Assembly (NCBI GenBank): GCA_963281255.1
Contig: OY725494.1
Span: 2,989,934-3,053,933, forward strand
DNA: 64,000 bases
Source of the DNA: Aphrocallistes beatrix
Taxonomy: Eukaryota > Porifera > Hexactinellida > Sceptrulophora > Aphrocallistidae
Direction: 5' to 3'
Made by a program: the position numbers and the translations under genes. This document shows positions 1-52,029 of the stretch, piece by piece. Below the pieces are notes generated by a model. That model saw only the letters and a list, made by a program, of their open reading frames with translations. It was not told the DNA's origin and searched no databases. Position 1 is the first letter of the stretch, and every line of letters starts with the position of its first letter.

Positions 1-105
1 TCGCGATAGTTGAAATCGCGAACGGCGAGGTTATCTGTATATTTTTACAAAATTTAATCCTGGACACATTGAAAACAAACAACTGGATTATATTTGTACA
101 AAATT

Positions 106-1044
106 TTAAGTTGAAAATATCTGAAGACCATAGTTACAGTTCTCAGACGCACACACTAGTTTGGTCTGGTTTAGGATTGCGATGCCAGAAGGAGAGCTCA
201 ACATTCCGGGTTGATGGCCCTGTTCCTCAACAGTGTGTAGGAGGTTCCCTTCAAGAGAGAATACTTTGATAGCATCGGCAGAAGAATCCGAGATAACAAT
301 GTTGTGACCAGCATCCAAACAGAAGAAGTAGGGTCTTTTTACCTGCATTCTATCTCCTCTGGTGATCATAGAGCGCAATTTCTCTCCAGACAGTGCGAAT
401 ACATGGACACACAGTTTGTCCCAGCAGCTCAGCACTAAGATCTGGTTATTTGAAAATTTAACGTCAACTGGCTGAGTCACAGAATGGTGACGTAATGGTA
501 TTTGGAAAGCAAGAGTACTGTCTAATACTTGGACTCTGTTGTTACCACAATCCGGGATATAGAGAAGTTCTTCAGGAGAAATGGCAAGTTGTTGAGGTGA
601 GTTGAATTCTTCGTTCCCAGACCCTCCCTCACCTACACGCTTTATCAGTTTGAAATCAGAAAGTGTGAACTGGAAAACAGCATGAACCTTTTTGTCTGTA
701 ACATAAATGCTATCTTTGTGCATTAACACCCCGCATGGACGTTGCAAGTGCTCGTTACCAAACTCCCCGAGATAATCTCCCACATTTGAGAAGAGTTGAA
801 TCCGTTGGTTGAACATGTCGGCTACGTAAATGTGTCCAGTGTCTTCGTGGAGAGTGACACCTCGTGGCCATTTCAACTCCCCACGAGATGGTCCAGACTC
901 GACAACAGAGATAACTTGCTGGAATGCTCCATAATTGGGAATCTGAAGCGACTCTGTGTTGACATCCGAATTATCAATCTCCTCAAGTCGAGATCGTTTA
1001 GAGATGGGATATTCTTCTAATTCTTTTCTGAACCGTGTTGCCAT
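106..1044 (-). CDS. NHL-repeat beta-propeller protein, intronless
   Basis: The 312-residue protein has a short charged N-terminus (about residues 1-45) followed by NHL-type repeats to the end. Repeat signatures such as WPRGVTLHEDTGHIYVADMF and YIPDCGNNRVQVLD show the usual pattern: a Gly-Val or Leu-Ala segment, then Ile-Tyr-Val-Ala-Asp, then an Asn-Arg-Ile/Val-Gln strand. Five to six repeats are visible, enough for a six-bladed propeller. In the family this fold binds protein or RNA and often follows RING, B-box and coiled-coil modules, as in TRIM2, TRIM71 and Brat. None of those modules is present here, so a ubiquitin-ligase role cannot be claimed. The start is the first ATG of the frame. 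No signal peptide or membrane segment is seen. The gene is divergent from MCM4 with 1.3 kb between starts. The propeller is well supported; the function is unknown. Confidence 0.85.
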   Translation of the reverse strand: MATRFRKELEEYPISKRSRLEEIDNSDVNTESLQIPNYGAFQQVISVVESGPSRGELKWPRGVTLHEDTGHIYVADMFNQRIQLFSNVGDYLGEFGNEHLQRPCGVLMHKDSIYVTDKKVHAVFQFTLSDFKLIKRVGEGGSGNEEFNSPQQLAISPEELLYIPDCGNNRVQVLDSTLAFQIPLRHHSVTQPVDVKFSNNQILVLSCWDKLCVHVFALSGEKLRSMITRGDRMQVKRPYFFCLDAGHNIVISDSSADAIKVFSLEGNLLHTVEEQGHQPGMLSSPSGIAILNQTKLVCASENCNYGLQIFST

Positions 1045-2358
1045 TCAATTACCTAAACAGCGAATATATTGTGCATTTAATTCACTTATAACTACGTACT
1101 GTAGTAGTACGTATATTGAAGATATATACGTATTTGTTTCTGTTTTTTGTTAGAAAATAGTGTCTTTAACTTTAAACCACTCCTGTGGTTTAGTACTTAA
1201 AAGCTACCAGGTTTCACTTAACGGAGCTTTAACCTATTTAAACCCGAGAAGAGAGTGGGATAATCACAATATGGAAATCTTAAACTGCTGCACCAGGTCT
1301 ATCTATGTCTAAGAACAGATTTGATATCTTCATCGAGTAATCATGAGACGATCATCATTTCGGGAAAAATAGAAATTATTTAATATAATGTATAAACCTA
1401 CCTTATAGCTAGGATCTTTGTGATTGTGAGCTATGTGATGAAATTATTGTGGAATAATCAATACTGTGCGGGATTGCGCAATTTTCATCACTAAAAGAGT
1501 GAGACAGAAATGGCAATAAATTACGAACACTAGTTAGCATACACTGTACCATTTTCTATTTAATTAATCAAATCAATTTTGGATGTCAAACGGACTTCAT
1601 AAAAACACAAAGGGTGCTCGAGCATAGCCCCAGACAAACCCGCGATATGGCCGCTTCACCATGCCTGGGAAATCTCTAAGTAAACTTTTAAGCTCTGAGA
1701 TTAGGAATCTACACCTTCAACACCTTAGATGAACCTGTGATATTGATACCTCATCTCCACCGAGGTTCAGTATTTTCATACGATTAAAAAATAATAGGAC
1801 CGATCAAGCGTTGGCAGGGGACGGTCCCAGGAATTTGACAAACCCTGGGCCAAAGGGGCAAATCCGGGTCCCCCACTGCTTTTGTCCAAGGTCGTTCCAT
1901 TAAATCCGGGGTTCTCATGGATTTCAGTTTCCAGAAGGCATATCTGTGAACCCTGGTTGAGATTAGGTTTCATCTTTTTGGTTCATCTATGCTTTTTTCA
2001 TTTTGTTTTTTGCCCCCCTGGGCCACTGAAGTAAACGGGATCTTAAATTCTAAATTTGGTAAAAATCAGACTTATATTTCGCTAAATCGCGCATACGCTA
2101 TTTACAGACATATGGACGGATAGACGTCATACAATGTCCATGGCATAAGGGCATCTCCTAGGGCTGCACTAATAACATCGTCTACAAACATTATCTCCCC
2201 GCGTAAAATAAAACATCCACCCCGATTCGATCCTATCGACTAATGCTACCTAATAATTCGAATGTTTCAATGTATAGTATGTGTATGAAACAAAGCTAAC
2301 TGCTTATTAGATTTGTATGCTATATACCAGAGTTTTGAAATAATTTAGGTACTTTTCA
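1045..2358. other. Intergenic spacer between divergent NHL and MCM4 genes
   Basis: No coding exon was recognised. The spacer must hold both promoters. Near the NHL start it has a short palindromic stretch built on TACGTA (about 1094-1130). From about 1780 to 2040 there is a GC-richer patch that looks like a decayed repeat, but I could not define its ends. Confidence 0.4.
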
Positions 2359-5300
2359 ATGTCATCTCGTATTACCCGGTCCTCTTCTAAGAGCGTCTCC
2401 CCCCTGGGAACTCCAGGAAGCACCCCGATCACTTCGAGAGGACAGAGCAGGAGGAAGAGACCGAGGGATCCTCAGGTGCGTTACAATTGAGTACGACGTG
2501 TAATTGTATTGAGTATACACTTCTATTTTTAATGGTTGAATCTATTAAAAAGATTGATTTTAAAATAAGTGATTTAATTGTACACTCCAGGACATAATAT
2601 TATACGCACTTTGACACTGTTTTTGTGGTGGAATACTTGTGTCTGTGTTCACATGATTGAATCCTACTAGGATATTCTCCTCTAGATTAGCCCCGTATCA
2701 GAGGAGGTAGCTGACACTCCGATACCTGTGACCTCTGACGTCGCTAGCTCAGACCTCTTCACACCCACCAAACTCCGTCCCCCCGGGGCCTCCCCTCCTA
2801 GCGCCAGGAGGAGGACAGACGCACATCTAGCCGAGCCCTCTAGTCCCCGCCCTCTTGTCACCTCCCCCGGGGTGGGCGGGTTCAGCTCCCCGCTGGCCTA
2901 CCCGCAGCACCAGACAGGCTTGGTGCGCGCCATCAAGGACCTGGAGATCAGCTCCCCGCTCAGCTACTTCAGTGAGGGGGTGGGTCTCACGCCGCGAGGG
3001 GCAGGCGTGGAGGGGACGCCTCTACGGCCCAGGGGGGACATTCAGAGTGATGGCAGACTCAGGACTGTCACGATTGGAGAGGGGACCAGCAGCCAGCCGG
3101 AAACAAGGAGTGAGTATTCTCGTTTAATTCAGTGGTATTCAAACTGGGGTGCTAGGTACGCCGGATTTCATTGAGTCCGCAAAATATAAATGTTATATCT
3201 CAAAACATTATTAATAATAGCATGAGTTAACTGTTGGGGTTAACACCATTGTGGGGTTACGGTGGGAAAAGGTATGAAGACCACTGGTTTAATTCATAGC
3301 CTTAGCTATTTAGTAGTTCCATGTAATTCTAGCAATTCCCCAAACTCCATAACATGTTCCGTCAATTCGTATACTATAATTTACACGGCCGTCCACGTAA
3401 TAGGAATGTCACACAAGAATGCCAAAATAATTTAAGTGTCTCATAGTTTGGTTTATGGTGTGTCATGGTGAGAATCTTGTTCTTACACAGTAATCCTCCG
3501 AGATGCGACATCATTGGGAGTAGGCGCTTGTTCCGGATCTCAGAAGTTCCCAGTGTATTATTTACATGATAGGAATGTCAATCGGGCAAATGGGTTCGTG
3601 CCGTATTTCAAGGTTTTCAGTATGTACACGTAATGACAGAGTCAATCCGACTTCAGTTAAAATGTGGTTGTAAGCGGTAATGCGGAAATGATTCGAATTT
3701 CGAAAAAGGAAATAGTTCGAATTGCGGATTTAGGGAATAGTTCGACTTTTTATCATTAGGATTAATGTTTTTTTGCGAACTATTTCCTTTTTTGGAAAGT
3801 CGAACTATTTCCGGTTTTTGTGCGAACTCTTAAGCATGGATTAATTGAGGGACTTGAAGGGAGCAATCTTTTTCAGGCAGTCAGGTTTTAGGAGACATCT
3901 ACGACCACCTAGTGCCAGAAGTAACACATCTCCCGGGAAGTGACAAGTGGTTATCATGAACAATCAGCTGGACACAAAGATCCACTGAAGAAAATGACGG
4001 GAAGTATCGTGTTGTGTCGCGAGTGGTTAAAACTAACCGACCTCCTGCTTACATCCTGTTAGATGGAAATACCATCTCATAGAAATAAAGATCCAATGCA
4101 AATCAGCCTAGACTATAGTGATTTATTTTTATTGCTCTTGTAGCCACTTTTAATGTTGATCAAATACTTACATAATACTATCTACAAGGTTCTTTTCTTG
4201 AAGCTGATTGCTCATTAATATTTAAAACATGATAATCCTACGAATATGGTAGACAAGCACTTCATCTGCTTGAGACTCATCGCTTGCAAAGTTCCTTACG
4301 GAACCATAGAGTGGGAAAATACTTGCTGAGATGTTAAAATGGTTAATTCATTTGCACCTGCCTGCCAATTTGCATTCCTGACAATAATCAATTCTGAAAA
4401 GAGCAATCATTTATAAGTAAAAATCAATGGTTTTATTTCCTTTATTGACATACTTCTACAGATGAGAGCGGTCAGATCCACTCTGTGATCTGGGGCACCG
4501 ACGTGAACATCCAGGAGACCAAGGACAACTTCAAGTCTTTCATCTCCTCCTTCCTGCTCCCAGCTGCCGAGCACAGGATGGAGCAGACGGGAGACGGCGG
4601 CAGGCCGCTCTACCTGCAAAAGATGGAGGAGATTCAGGTCCTGGAGGACCCCTTCCTCAACATCAGCTGCGACCACCTGTCTGCTCACAGCCACAGCCTC
4701 TACCTACAGCTAGTCCGGTATCCGCAGGAGGTTATTCCTACGTTTGACCAGTCTGCCAACGAACTCTTCTTCTCTCTCTACCCAGACTCAGAGCTAGAGC
4801 ACCAGATTCAGGTACACCTGCGCTCTTACCTATGCTTAACTATAAATGTAATTTAATTCCTACTATGTACAGCGTGTGAAATGATCAGTGTCCAAAGAGC
4901 GCAAATTATGCGTCTCGCTTTCACTCTTGCCACCGTAAATTCTTGCGCTCGCGTGTACTTCGATGAGGCTCGAATTCCTATCTATTTTACTTTGTATTCA
5001 ATTATTTGGAAAATCACTTAATTCCGCAAGTCTGTAAACTGCTATTAATCATCCTATACGTATATTATTAAATTTTAAGGGTACGAATGAATCTGGTACT
5101 CGAGTGCGGGGTCCCAAGTTTGATCACAATAAACCATAACCGGCAACGGTCCTACAGTTCCATGCAGGGTGCGAGCGGGAGCGCTCTTGGCTAGATCCAA
5201 ACCTGTGCTCCTGCTCCCGGTTGCGCTCGCAAAGCCATTCATCTCACTCTGCGTAGGTGCGCCCTTTTAACGTTGACAAGACTCGGAACATGCGCCTACT

Positions 5301-8300
5301 GAATCCAGATGATATCGATCAGCTGATCACTGTCTCCGGAATGATAATCCGCTCCTCCTCCATCATTCCGGAAATGCGACAGGCTTACTTCGAGTGTCAC
5401 ATCTGTCAGAAGGGTCTGACAGGTCTGGTGGAGAGAGGGAGGGTGACAGAGCCTTCAGTCTGTCCCGGCTGTCAGACCCTACACAGCATGCAGCTCATCC
5501 ACAACCGTTCCCTCTTCTCGGACAAGCAGCTGCTCAAGCTGCAGGAGTCCCCCGACGACATGCCGCCAGGGCAGACCCCACACACCATAGCTCTGTACGC
5601 GCACAACGACCTGGTCGACTCAGTGCAGCCTGGAGACAAGGTCAGTTCCATATACTCAGCGCCGGCGCCACGGTTTTAGGAGTTGTCCGGTTTATCATGA
5701 CCAACCTGGGGCCACTTTTGAAAAGTGGTCCGGTTAAAACCGGACCAGTGGCGCCGGACCTGATACTATATATACGGTATATGTACATCATAGTTGGTAT
5801 AGTATTAGTTCAGTAGCAAGACAGGTGTCCGTACAGCTATGTGTAAGGTTGTCTGAATGTGTATTCCCCATAACACAGTACCCCCTTACTCTATCACGAG
5901 ACTCCCGTAGCTCTCAATCACTGGGATATACCGCGCCACTCCTATCCGCGTGAACCCTCGCACCCGGACCCTGAAGTCCGTGTACCGGACCTACGTGGAC
6001 GTGATTCACTTCCGCCGCACGGACCTGAAGAAGCTGCGCGGGGCGGAGGAGGAGGGAGGGGAGGCAGAGCCCTCTGACCCCTCCTCCGTCCGGCATGGAC
6101 CCGTGCTCTCCTCCGAGAGGGTGGCAGAGCTGAAGCACCTCTCTCAGACTCCCGACATCTACGAGAGGCTGAGCAAAGCTCTGGCGCCCTCCATCTTTGA
6201 AAACCAAGACATTAAGAAGGTTTGTTGCAGCCAATGCACATCTCTGTTGTTAAGATTTCTATGCCATGTTTATACCACTCGTAAAAGGACCAGGTTTCAC
6301 GCCTCTATATCTACATAATTTGTCTATACACTAACCGGAGGGAAAGCTGAATAAAACCGAATGGAATAAGGACGAATAATATTCATGACTGGAATAAAGT
6401 CGAATTGTCAATCCGGAATAAGGCCGAATTAAATTCATGACTGGAATAAGGCCGAATATTCAACACTGGAATAAGGCCGAATTTTCAAAACTGGAATAAG
6501 GTCGAATTTTCATTTTGGATCTAGAGGAAGAATGGTTTTTAATTTGTGAACTAAAAAATGGAGGGTCGATTGGGAGCATCAATTGGTTTGTTAGGAAACA
6601 AAAAAGAGATTTTAAGGGTTTTTGACATGGAATATTTTGAAAATTCGCCTGGTGAGGTGTTTTTAAGCAAAATGTATATTCAACTTGTTTGTCACTTATT
6701 TATTTCAGTATTCGCACATATCACTCGACTCATCCAGTTGTGAAAATTCGGCCTTATTCAGTCAACTCTAACCGGACAGTATTTGAACACTTAATTCTTT
6801 CCCATACAAATAGTAGTAAATTGGATCCCTTCATGATAGGAAATACAATCAAACTTTAAGAGGTATTAATAATTCAGAATATATGCATTCGAGTTAGTCA
6901 TAATTGAAAAATTCTAATAAATTGCTCAACCCAACGAATAAAAGTATCAACCTTTGCCACCAGAGGTAATTCATCACCATCACGTGTAGTGTTAAATTGG
7001 ACATATGTGGCACAAAATGGCACTTATTGATAATTCGAAAACGTTGGGAATGAATAATTGAGTTGAAATATTCCACTAGGACTAATTTGAAAGTATATTT
7101 CGAATCGGAAACCTGCTTAATTGTATCCCATACCATTTAAAAGTATTCCCCTCATGGACAGACCTATTTTAGTACTACGCCGTATTTGCATGTGTAATAA
7201 TGAAGTGTTCAAATATTTTTGTCCGCGTAGTGTAAACTATTTTTAATAGTTAACCTGGACCGAAATGACTTCCTGGATTAAAGTCCATTTAGAAATACTG
7301 ATACCGTGACCTATGTTATGATAAGGTCTGTTCACTAGTGTGGAATTTTGGACCATGGATATCGTTTAAGTCCATTGATTGTTTCACATAAATGCTATTA
7401 GGTTTTAACATATAAGGAAAGATAATAAACCTATCCCTTTTCATATACTTTTTTAATACTTTACTACTTAGATTTATTTATCTACTCTTGGATTACTGTT
7501 TTAGTTAATTCAAACAGTAACTTTTATTGTTAATTAAAATAATATTGACTTAAATGGCATCCATAGTCCAAAATTTCACTCTAGTGAACAGGCTTTATTA
7601 TAACGTACGTAGGCCACGTTCTTATTCATGCTATCATAATAACTTCCACATGTCATTTCAACATAGAGAATACTCTCAATGATAGAATTATAAAACATCA
7701 TGTTGTGATTTGTAATGTCTCCCCAAGTCCAATACCACAACAATTCCATGCTTGCAGCCCACTCTACCATCTTCCAGGCACGCAGAGTCAATAGTTACGT
7801 AGATTCGTTCTTATCATGAACGGTTTTGCTTAATGGTTTTTCTGTGTATGTTAGGTTCTGATTGACTTCCGTTCGTATTTTCTGAAAAGGAATAATTTAC
7901 TCAAAATTAAAATGCACTATTGAATCCGTATTTTAAAATGCTCTCTACTTGCATAGTAAATAAACTAAGCTGCATGCCCTACGAGTGTTCATGTTCTCCA
8001 GGGAATCTTGCTGCAACTATTCGGAGGCTGCAAGAAGGATGAGATGTTTAAGGAGGCGGGGCGAGGACAGTTCCGAGCAGACATTAATATCCTCCTGTGC
8101 GGAGACCCGGGCACGTCTAAGTCCCAGCTGCTGCAGTACGTGCACAGGCTCACCCCCCGGAGCCAGTACACCTCCGGGAAGGGGTCCTCCGCTGTGGGGC
8201 TGACCGCCTACGTCACGAAGGACCCCGAGACCAGACAGCTGGTGCTGCAGACGGGGGCGCTGGCTCTCAGTGACAACGGAGTCTGCTGCATCGACGAGTT

Positions 8301-11011
8301 CGACAAGATGACGGACAGCACCCGCTCCATCCTGCACGAGGTGATGGAGCAGCAGACGCTGAGCATCGCCAAGGCGGGGATCATATGCTCCATCAACGCA
8401 CGCACTTCCATCCTCGCCGCTGCCAATCCGCGCATGTCCGCCTGGGACCACAAGCTCACCACTGTGGAGAACATACAGCTACCGCACACGCTCATCTCCA
8501 GATTCGACCTCATCTTCCTGATGCTGGACCCGCAGGATGAGTTCTTCGATCGCAGACTCGCTCAGCACCTCGTCTCTCTCTACAACATCGCGGACGCTGA
8601 GAGCCTAGGTTGATAGAGTTTGATATTTGTCTGAATGAACCCAGGGCCGCATTGAGGGGCGTCTGGGCCCTGGTGCTGGCTAAAATCCCTATACATCTTA
8701 CGTCCCACCAACCCAACAGCGTTCAGAATCAAATTATAACACAATACCTTACCCACCACAAGTGCAACCTCCTTATCTTACTGTGGCGGGCCCTTTCTGT
8801 TTTGCTCTTTGCGAATCTACAGGGCAGAACTCTCTGGAGGCCCCCTCAAGACCCGGGCCCTGCAGCACCCATAGCCCCCTCCCCCCTTAATGCAGCCCTG
8901 AATGAACCTGACAGGTTGAAGCCACACTGTGGTCGTGTTGTATTTTCTGTTAACAGCTGTATAGCTGCTACTCGTGTATCTGTGGTGTAGAGATTGAGGA
9001 CATGGACATGCAGATCCTACGGGACTACATCTCGTACGCTCGAGCCTACATCCATCCCAAGCTGTGCGAGGAGGCGGGGCAGGCCCTGATACAGGCCTAC
9101 GTAGACATGCGGAAGGTTGGATCTAGTAGAGGGGCGGTCACTGCCTATCCGCGACAGTTGGAGTCTCTCATCCGCCTCTCAGAGTCCCACGCCAGGATGC
9201 GGTTAGTTGTTCTCTGCATTATCAAATATTTATTTAAATATTTTCTTACTCATTATTTTCTTCACTTGCAGTTGAACCGAACTTATGTTAAAACGATCTA
9301 AAACATTAACACTGTGAGAATGGCCTTTGTATAAATGTATTCTTTAGAATGCAAAAATGAATTATTTTTGCACAAAGTTTTTATTAAATCTTCACTTTTC
9401 ATCAAGATACATGATACTAGATATCCTGAGGCTATGCGTCCCAGTCGATTGATCAAAAGTTTAGTTCGATACTCGATTCAGCATGAAAGAGTTTTCGAAG
9501 GACTGCAGTGCAGGTCTCGATAGTATGCAATGAGTCCGATATATCGTCTTTTAGCCGCAAAAGTATGTGAGATATTCAGAAAAAGATTAAAAAGTAATAG
9601 TTAGAGATTTGAATGCCTTGCTGCACAATTATTGCGATTCTAAGGATTTACAAACTAAAATTTCTGTAGAAACCACCTTATAACCAAATTCTGCGTCTAT
9701 CTATATGTACTTGTACTTACGTATGTTGATTGTATACACTTTTATAACAAAAAATTTTTCTAGCAATTTTACAAGTTTAACAAGGATGGCTTTGTTGCTT
9801 TTGTAAAATAAGCATTTCGTAAAAATAGACATAGCATGCACAGCGTACACAGAATATTGCACAGGATATTTTACCCAGACAACCTACACAGTGGCACAAC
9901 CCACTTAAATTCGTTTGCTTACAGCGTAAGATTTTAATTATTCATTATTTTATATTTTGACTGAACCTTATCTAATCCAAACACGAATTCTGTTTATAGT
10001 TCGTTGGAACATACACGTGTCTCGGCATATCATAATGAATTTGATCAGGCTAGCTGTGAGGAAATACATGACTGATATTTATATTGTATTTGCTTAATCA
10101 ACAGAATGTTTCACGTATTACGCAATTTTGTGATTGCTATTGGATGGAGCAGTTACATTTGTACCTGACTCGTCTACTTCTTATGTTCCCATTTTATCAC
10201 TCTGATGACAAGTTAATCATTTATGTGAACTATGAGTATATCTATACGTGGACCCTAAAGTTTCTTTCACCTGTAGGATTGCCGTAGACTAATGAAAGCA
10301 TTTCAGATTATCACCTTCTTGATGAGCATTCTGTCATCTAGTTCAATTATCAATTTGAATGTAACCATCTGTACTCATTATATTTTAATTCTAAGAGCAT
10401 TTTATTCCAACTTTCGATTGCTCCAAGCGTCTACGTATGAGTTGTCGAGTCAGCTGCCTCATGAATACAAGCTGTTATAAGTATGCAGATTGGCATATTT
10501 AACCCTGTATTCGATGTGCTAATGTATTCAAATATTCACGTACAGCATGCATAATGTAATTATCTGACGCACGATATAATTTGAAGAGTTAGATATGTGT
10601 ACGTGTAATTTTCGGTATTCCTGCTATGTATGTATAGTTCACGTAGTAATTGTAAGCATCACTAGGTTCAGTCAGGTCGTGGAAGTGCTGGATGTGGAAG
10701 AGGCCAAGCGTCTGCATCGAGAGGCCTTAAAACAATCAGCAATGGATCCAAAGACTGGGATAATCGATGTCAGCATTCTCACGACTGGCATCAGTGCATC
10801 TGAGCGCAGTCGCAAGGTTGAGCTTGCTGGAGAACTGCACAAGATCCTACAAAAGATGGAAGGAAAAACGCACACGCTGGCCAAGATATTGACACATTTC
10901 CAGGAAAAAACTCAGAAGCAAATCACGGAGAAGCAGTTAGAAGATGCTTTGAAGCTACTCAGAGACGAGGAGAAAGTTACGATTTTGGGAAAGCAAATCA
11001 GGCTCTCTTAA
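2359..11011 (+). CDS. MCM4: DNA replication licensing factor MCM4, eight exons
   Basis: MCM4 is a subunit of the MCM2-7 replicative helicase. Exons: 2359-2475, 2686-3109, 4462-4811, 5257-5640, 5911-6219, 8002-8608, 8991-9201, 10666-11011. All junctions are GT-AG and the phases agree, giving 915 residues (vertebrate MCM4 is about 860). The N-terminal 180 residues are a Ser/Pro-rich tail, as expected for a kinase-regulated MCM4. A C2-C2 zinc finger uses Cys344, 347, 366 and 369. Walker A is GDPGTSKS (about 562-569), Walker B is CCIDEFDK (Asp-Glu at 626-627) and the arginine finger is in SRFD (about 694-697). The AAA+ core sits in exon 6, and the C-terminal winged-helix region is in exon 8. MCM4-specific segments such as [19 protein letters not shown] and [13 protein letters not shown] settle which MCM it is. 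Exon 1 starts at an ATG; the tail length there is inferred. Repeat elements sit close behind the donors of exons 2, 4 and 6. Confidence 0.96.
3130..3286. mobile_element. Non-autonomous hAT-type element in MCM4 intron 2
   Basis: A 157-base element begins CAGTGGTATTCAAAC and ends GAAGACCACTG, an imperfect terminal inverted repeat of the CAGTGG type found in hAT elements. It is flanked by a perfect 8-base duplication, GTTTAATT (3122-3129 and 3287-3294). No coding capacity. Its left end lies 20 bases after the end of MCM4 exon 2. Confidence 0.85.
3665..3832. repeat. Foldback repeat with GGAAATAGTTCGA units
   Basis: The motif GGAAATAGTTCGA or a close variant occurs about three times forward in the left half (to about 3750) and twice inverted in the right half (3776-3830), so the segment can fold on itself. 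It lies in MCM4 intron 2. It resembles a small inverted-repeat transposon, but no target duplication was found. Confidence 0.55.
5662..5757. repeat. GC-rich foldback element in MCM4 intron 4
   Basis: Outer arms CCGGCGCCAC (5662-5671) and GTGGCGCCGG (5748-5757) are perfect inverted repeats. Between them lie two more palindromes, CCACTTTTGAAAAGTGG and one centred on CCGGTTAAAACCGG. The segment starts 21 bases after MCM4 exon 4. It is probably a small non-autonomous DNA element; the target duplication is unclear. Confidence 0.6.
6347..6765. repeat. Inverted-repeat element with tandem GGAATAAGGCCGAAT units
   Basis: At least five tandem copies of a unit of about 25-35 bases containing GGAATAAGGCCGAAT run from 6363 to 6510. 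One inverted copy, AATTCGGCCTTATTCAG, closes the right end at about 6745-6761. The middle is AT-rich and any open frame there is incidental. The element lies in MCM4 intron 5 and abuts the next repeat. Confidence 0.65.
6771..7233. mobile_element. Tc1/mariner-like miniature element, copy 1
   Basis: The left end CGGACAGTATTTGAACACTT pairs with the right end AAGTGTTCAAATATTTTTGTCCG. The interior aligns by eye over most of its length with the segment at 40756-41226, so this is a dispersed family of about 465 bases. The GTCCG-plus-ATTTTT end resembles Tc1/mariner termini. No transposase frame is present. Confidence 0.7.
8642..8900. mobile_element. Non-autonomous hAT-type element in MCM4 intron 6
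   Basis: The left terminus CAGGGCCGCATTGAGGGG and the inverted right terminus CAGGGCTGCATTAAGGGG match at 16 of 18 positions. A perfect 8-base duplication AATGAACC flanks it (8634-8641 and 8901-8908). Both features are typical of hAT elements. It fills most of the 382-base intron and starts 33 bases after exon 6. Confidence 0.9.
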
Positions 11012-11645
11012 TTCCACGGATACTGTTGAACTATCCACGGATTATTAGTAAATCACTTGAATCATTATCTTAAGATGCAGGATATTTAGTATCTGTGAGT
11101 GTAGCTTGCACTTTATTGAATTAATTTGATAATTGTATATTTGTAATCGCTAAATGATTGTGAATCAATTCTTCGAAAGGCGGGTGCCATAATCCCCAAG
11201 CTAAATTTCATTCTTGATTCCGACTGTTATTGGTTAAGTAGATTAGGAGTAATGCCATCAAGTGTTTATTATTTTGCAATTATTTAATTAAACAAAGCTT
11301 TGATACCCCAATTATCAACACTGTTATTTGAGAAGTGAAAATTCCTAAGAATGTATTTGATTTGTAGCTTTAAAACAGTTCGAGAACAAATAATTATTAG
11401 TACGGTATTCCTCAAAATTACTATTTAATTGGTAGGTGACTACTTTCCACTAGATTTCCTTGCTAACTTTTGAACCAATTCAATGATACCATTTTTTTAT
11501 TGATGAAATTTGGCGACTACTTCCCAGTTTTTTATTTTTTCATAATCTATCTAGAATTATAGTACATCATGGTATACAGTGTTGTGATAGTTTTCTTTAA
11601 TTCCTGCGGTTTACCCTATTAGCTGACACCTGTAGCTGATACCAG

Positions 11646-52029
<40,384 letters not shown>

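Noticed and set aside
3110-3174. Read-through of MCM4 exon 2 to a stop at 3174
   Set aside because: A GTGAG donor at 3110 and phase agreement with the exon at 4462 show that the extra codons are intronic and partly lie in a hAT-type element.
5165-5240. GC-rich inverted stretch before MCM4 exon 4 (GCGAGCGGGAGCG and its loose inverse)
   Set aside because: The pairing is imperfect and no end or duplication could be set; not listed as an element.
10084-10480. Two open frames of 67 and 62 codons in MCM4 intron 7
   Set aside because: AT-rich, no family signal and no splice links; they are consistent with chance.
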